Shown here piece after piece: positions 59,259 through 64,000 of a stretch of 64,000 nucleotides of DNA. This DNA comes from Rhizoclosmatium globosum. Its lineage: Eukaryota > Chytridiomycota > Chytridiomycetes > Chytridiales > Chytriomycetaceae. The notes beneath the pieces are model-generated. The model made no database searches and was not told the DNA's origin. It worked only from the letters and a program-made list of their open reading frames with translations. The stretch covers positions 1 to 64,000 of the forward strand of contig MCGO01000021.1 of assembly GCA_002104985.1 (NCBI GenBank). Direction: 5' to 3'. The translations under genes and the position numbers were made by a program. Each line of letters starts with the position of its first letter. Position 1 is the first letter of the stretch.

Positions 59259-60580
59259 ATGGCTCACAATGAAGAACGGGGCACTGGATCAAAGAAGGAG
59301 TTATTGGCCTTGGAACTGGAATCTTGTATGGAATTGTGAGTACTGATCCTATCCATAATAATACTTGGTCCACTGGATGGCAAGCCAGCTTTCCTCCCTC
59401 TCTTACCTTATCACATCCATTGGAACACTCTATTAGCTTCAACAGAAGCTTTGTGCTGGAATCTTGATGAAGCTTGGAATCTCAACTTGTTCTGTGGCTC
59501 AAGCTTCCAAAAATACTGAAAAGCCCACCAACAATACCGCACTGGTCACCTACCTACACTAGAATGAAACCTTTCACCCTACTTATCCCTCAATTGCTCA
59601 CACCGCCCAACGCCTCTCTCCCATGAGGACAACCAACCAACAGTCCCCAATCTCCACAATCTCCAAATCATCGGAACTCAATCCGGAACACATCGGAATG
59701 CTAAAACACCTTCCCTTTACAGACCTCCGTCAGCGTCGGCCACCCGTTCGACACAATCAAGACAAAAATGCAAGCGCAGCATGGACATTTAGAGTCTGGC
59801 GGCATGGTATCCTCATTCAAACGTGTGTTGATGAGTGAAGGCGGTGTACGTGGACTATACAAAGGAGTGATTCCTCCGTTGATTGGAAGTGGAGTGTATC
59901 GAAGCGTGCAGTTTGCGGTGTATGAGGCGTTGTATACGAAATGGCAATCTGATGTAAGGGTTTCTTTTGGTTACTCCCTCATAGGGTTTCTTTTTATTGA
60001 TTGCGGGTATCCTGGAGTAGGTTTGGAAGACAGAGGTCCCGGGGTCAGGAGGACTTCAATTGAGAGTGTTGGGTGCAGCTTTCACAGCATCACTCACTCG
60101 TGCGATGCTTGAAAGCCCGATTGAATTGGCGAAAGTGAAAGGACAGACGGGACAGCAATGGCATGTATCGGAACTGACGAAAGGGTTTCCGCTACAGCTT
60201 GTTCGCACAAGTGGAGTTATGGTCACGTACTTTTCGCTGATTGACAGCATAAGCGGCATTATCCGCAAACGTTTGATACATTGTGGGGTCAATTTTCGGC
60301 GAGCAGTTGTTCTGCGACTGTTGGGTTTTGGGTTGTGTGGCCGTTTGAGGTGCTCAAGAATCAAGTGCAGGCGGATATGCCTGTTGAAGTGAAAGGCGTT
60401 CAAGTTGCGAAACCGACATTGATGCAGAGAACTCAGTTTTTATTGAAGCAGCATGGGGTGATGGGATTGTATCGAGGGATATGGCCTGGAACATTGAGGT
60501 CAATGGTCAGTAATGGTTTTAGCATGGTCGTTATGCTTCAGGCCCAAAAGAAGATTACAGAATGGGGATGGAGGAACTGA
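59259..60580 (+). CDS. Mitochondrial carrier (SLC25 family)
   Basis: An inner-membrane transporter with three related repeats of two helices. Start 59259 (MAHNEERG). A -1 step at about 59279 leads to HWIKEGVIGLGTGILYGI; a ~380 nt intron (GTGAGT...TTTACAG, to 59727) joins TSVSVGHPFDTIKTKMQ, signature 1. Repeat 1 ends with a YKGVIPPLIGSG match to the carrier pattern. Repeat 2 has ESPIELAKVKGQ and FPLQLVRTSG; after a second -1 step (about 60283) repeat 3 has VVWPFEVLKNQVQ and LYRGIWPGTLRS. The substrate cannot be read from the sequence. An intron lies at about 59954-60050. Confidence 0.85.
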
Positions 60581-61012
60581 AGGCATTTATGACGCACTAA
60601 AGGGGAAAGGAAAGATATGCGTATAACTTGTTACAGAGTGGGAAAGAAGAAGGGCAGATGGATTGATTGTCCAAATAGAATAATATATATTATTTTCTTG
60701 TGAATCACTTTAAAGGGAGGCTATCCCATGAGGTGTGTCTGATAGTCAGCAATTTGTTTCCCGCAGCGGGTCAAATAACAAGACACTTGTGAAATCAACG
60801 GTAACACATCTGATAAGGAGCCCATAAGGTCAAATTATACATTGTTGTTTGTCTATTATGGCCAAGTGGCAAACAAGGAAACCCTAGAGTGGTCTCGACC
60901 ACTTGTGTCTGCAAAGCACGTGATGCTTATTGGCATGGATATGATTATGATAGCACTGGAACAAGTGCAAGTGGGATGAGCAAGAGCAATAACTATACGA
61001 TTTAACCCAAGT
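60581..61012. other. Intergenic region
   Basis: Between the carrier and kinase genes. No coding potential or repeat stands out. Confidence 0.5.
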
Positions 61013-63708
<2,696 letters not shown>

Positions 63709-64000
63709 GTGGGAGGTGCACTCTTTTTCTTCCTTCGTTTTATTCGTTATTGCTTTGTTTTTTTTGTTTTTCTTTTAAGCTTTCGCTGGAGGTGGTGGAC
63801 TTTATTCCTTTTCGTTTTAGTTGGGTGGATGGGATTGTTTGTGGTGGTGGTGGTGGTGGTGTGTACTGGCTTATACCCGCCATTCTTTTTTTGCTAGTTT
63901 TGTATAGTTACCTACCCTTTTTCTATCTTTCGTTGCGGGGTTTGTGAGGTGGTGTTTCTTTTCTTTCTTTTTCATTGGACTTTCTCACGTGGACACTTTG
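63709..64000. other. 3' flank of the kinase gene
   Basis: T-rich sequence with a (GGT)n run at about 63840-63862. No gene is seen before the window ends. Confidence 0.5.

Overview
The window is nuclear DNA from a flagellated (zoosporic) fungus, most likely a chytrid. The genes are split by many short introns (about 45-60 nt, GT...AG). They include fungal markers (a division-2 chitin synthase, a septin GTPase, fungal-type folylpolyglutamate synthase) together with genes typical of swimming zoospores (three soluble guanylyl cyclases and a protein with two cyclic-nucleotide-binding domains). Short CCCTAA tracts at the left end imply a TTAGGG-type telomere repeat. I cannot name the species. || Region 1 (1-14490) is repeat-rich and looks subtelomeric. 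It opens with four and a fraction copies of a ~370 bp satellite carrying a TCTGCA/TCTGCG hexamer array, then two internal telomere-repeat tracts. Next come a 5'-truncated retroelement ORF that joins an exonuclease-III-like (EEP) domain to a Ty3/gypsy-like integrase, a possible LTR, a 210 bp tandem array with tRNA-like Pol III promoter boxes, a three-exon gene of unknown family (about 978 aa), more tRNA-like elements, and on the minus strand a seven-exon zinc-finger gene whose C-terminal half reads like a tyrosine recombinase. A last copy of the satellite end (14309-14490) closes the region, so the same repeat brackets it. || Region 2 (14491-33863) starts the ordinary chromosome: a P3B Mg2+-ATPase, a nucleotidyltransferase-fold gene, a degenerate Lon-like gene and ankyrin-repeat genes (all minus), then folylpolyglutamate synthase, an SH3-septin fusion, a dual CNB-domain protein and a SET-domain protein (plus), and a PHOSPHO-type HAD phosphatase (minus). 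|| Region 3 (33959-41699) is a head-to-tail triplication of coiled-coil guanylyl cyclases on the minus strand. With the nearby CNB-domain protein it suggests a local group of cyclic-nucleotide signalling genes. || Region 4 (41998-64000) is housekeeping: RNA polymerase III second-largest subunit, chitin synthase, an M13 metalloprotease, a DEDDy 3'-5' exonuclease, eIF2A (minus), a mitochondrial carrier and a PAS-kinase-type Ser/Thr kinase. || Reading conserved genes against their family patterns shows about 20 places where the frame must step by -1, always in the direction of one missing base and mostly after 52 kb. I read this as uncorrected single-base deletions in the assembly, so several intact genes look broken here. 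No standard tRNA, rRNA or CRISPR array was recognised.
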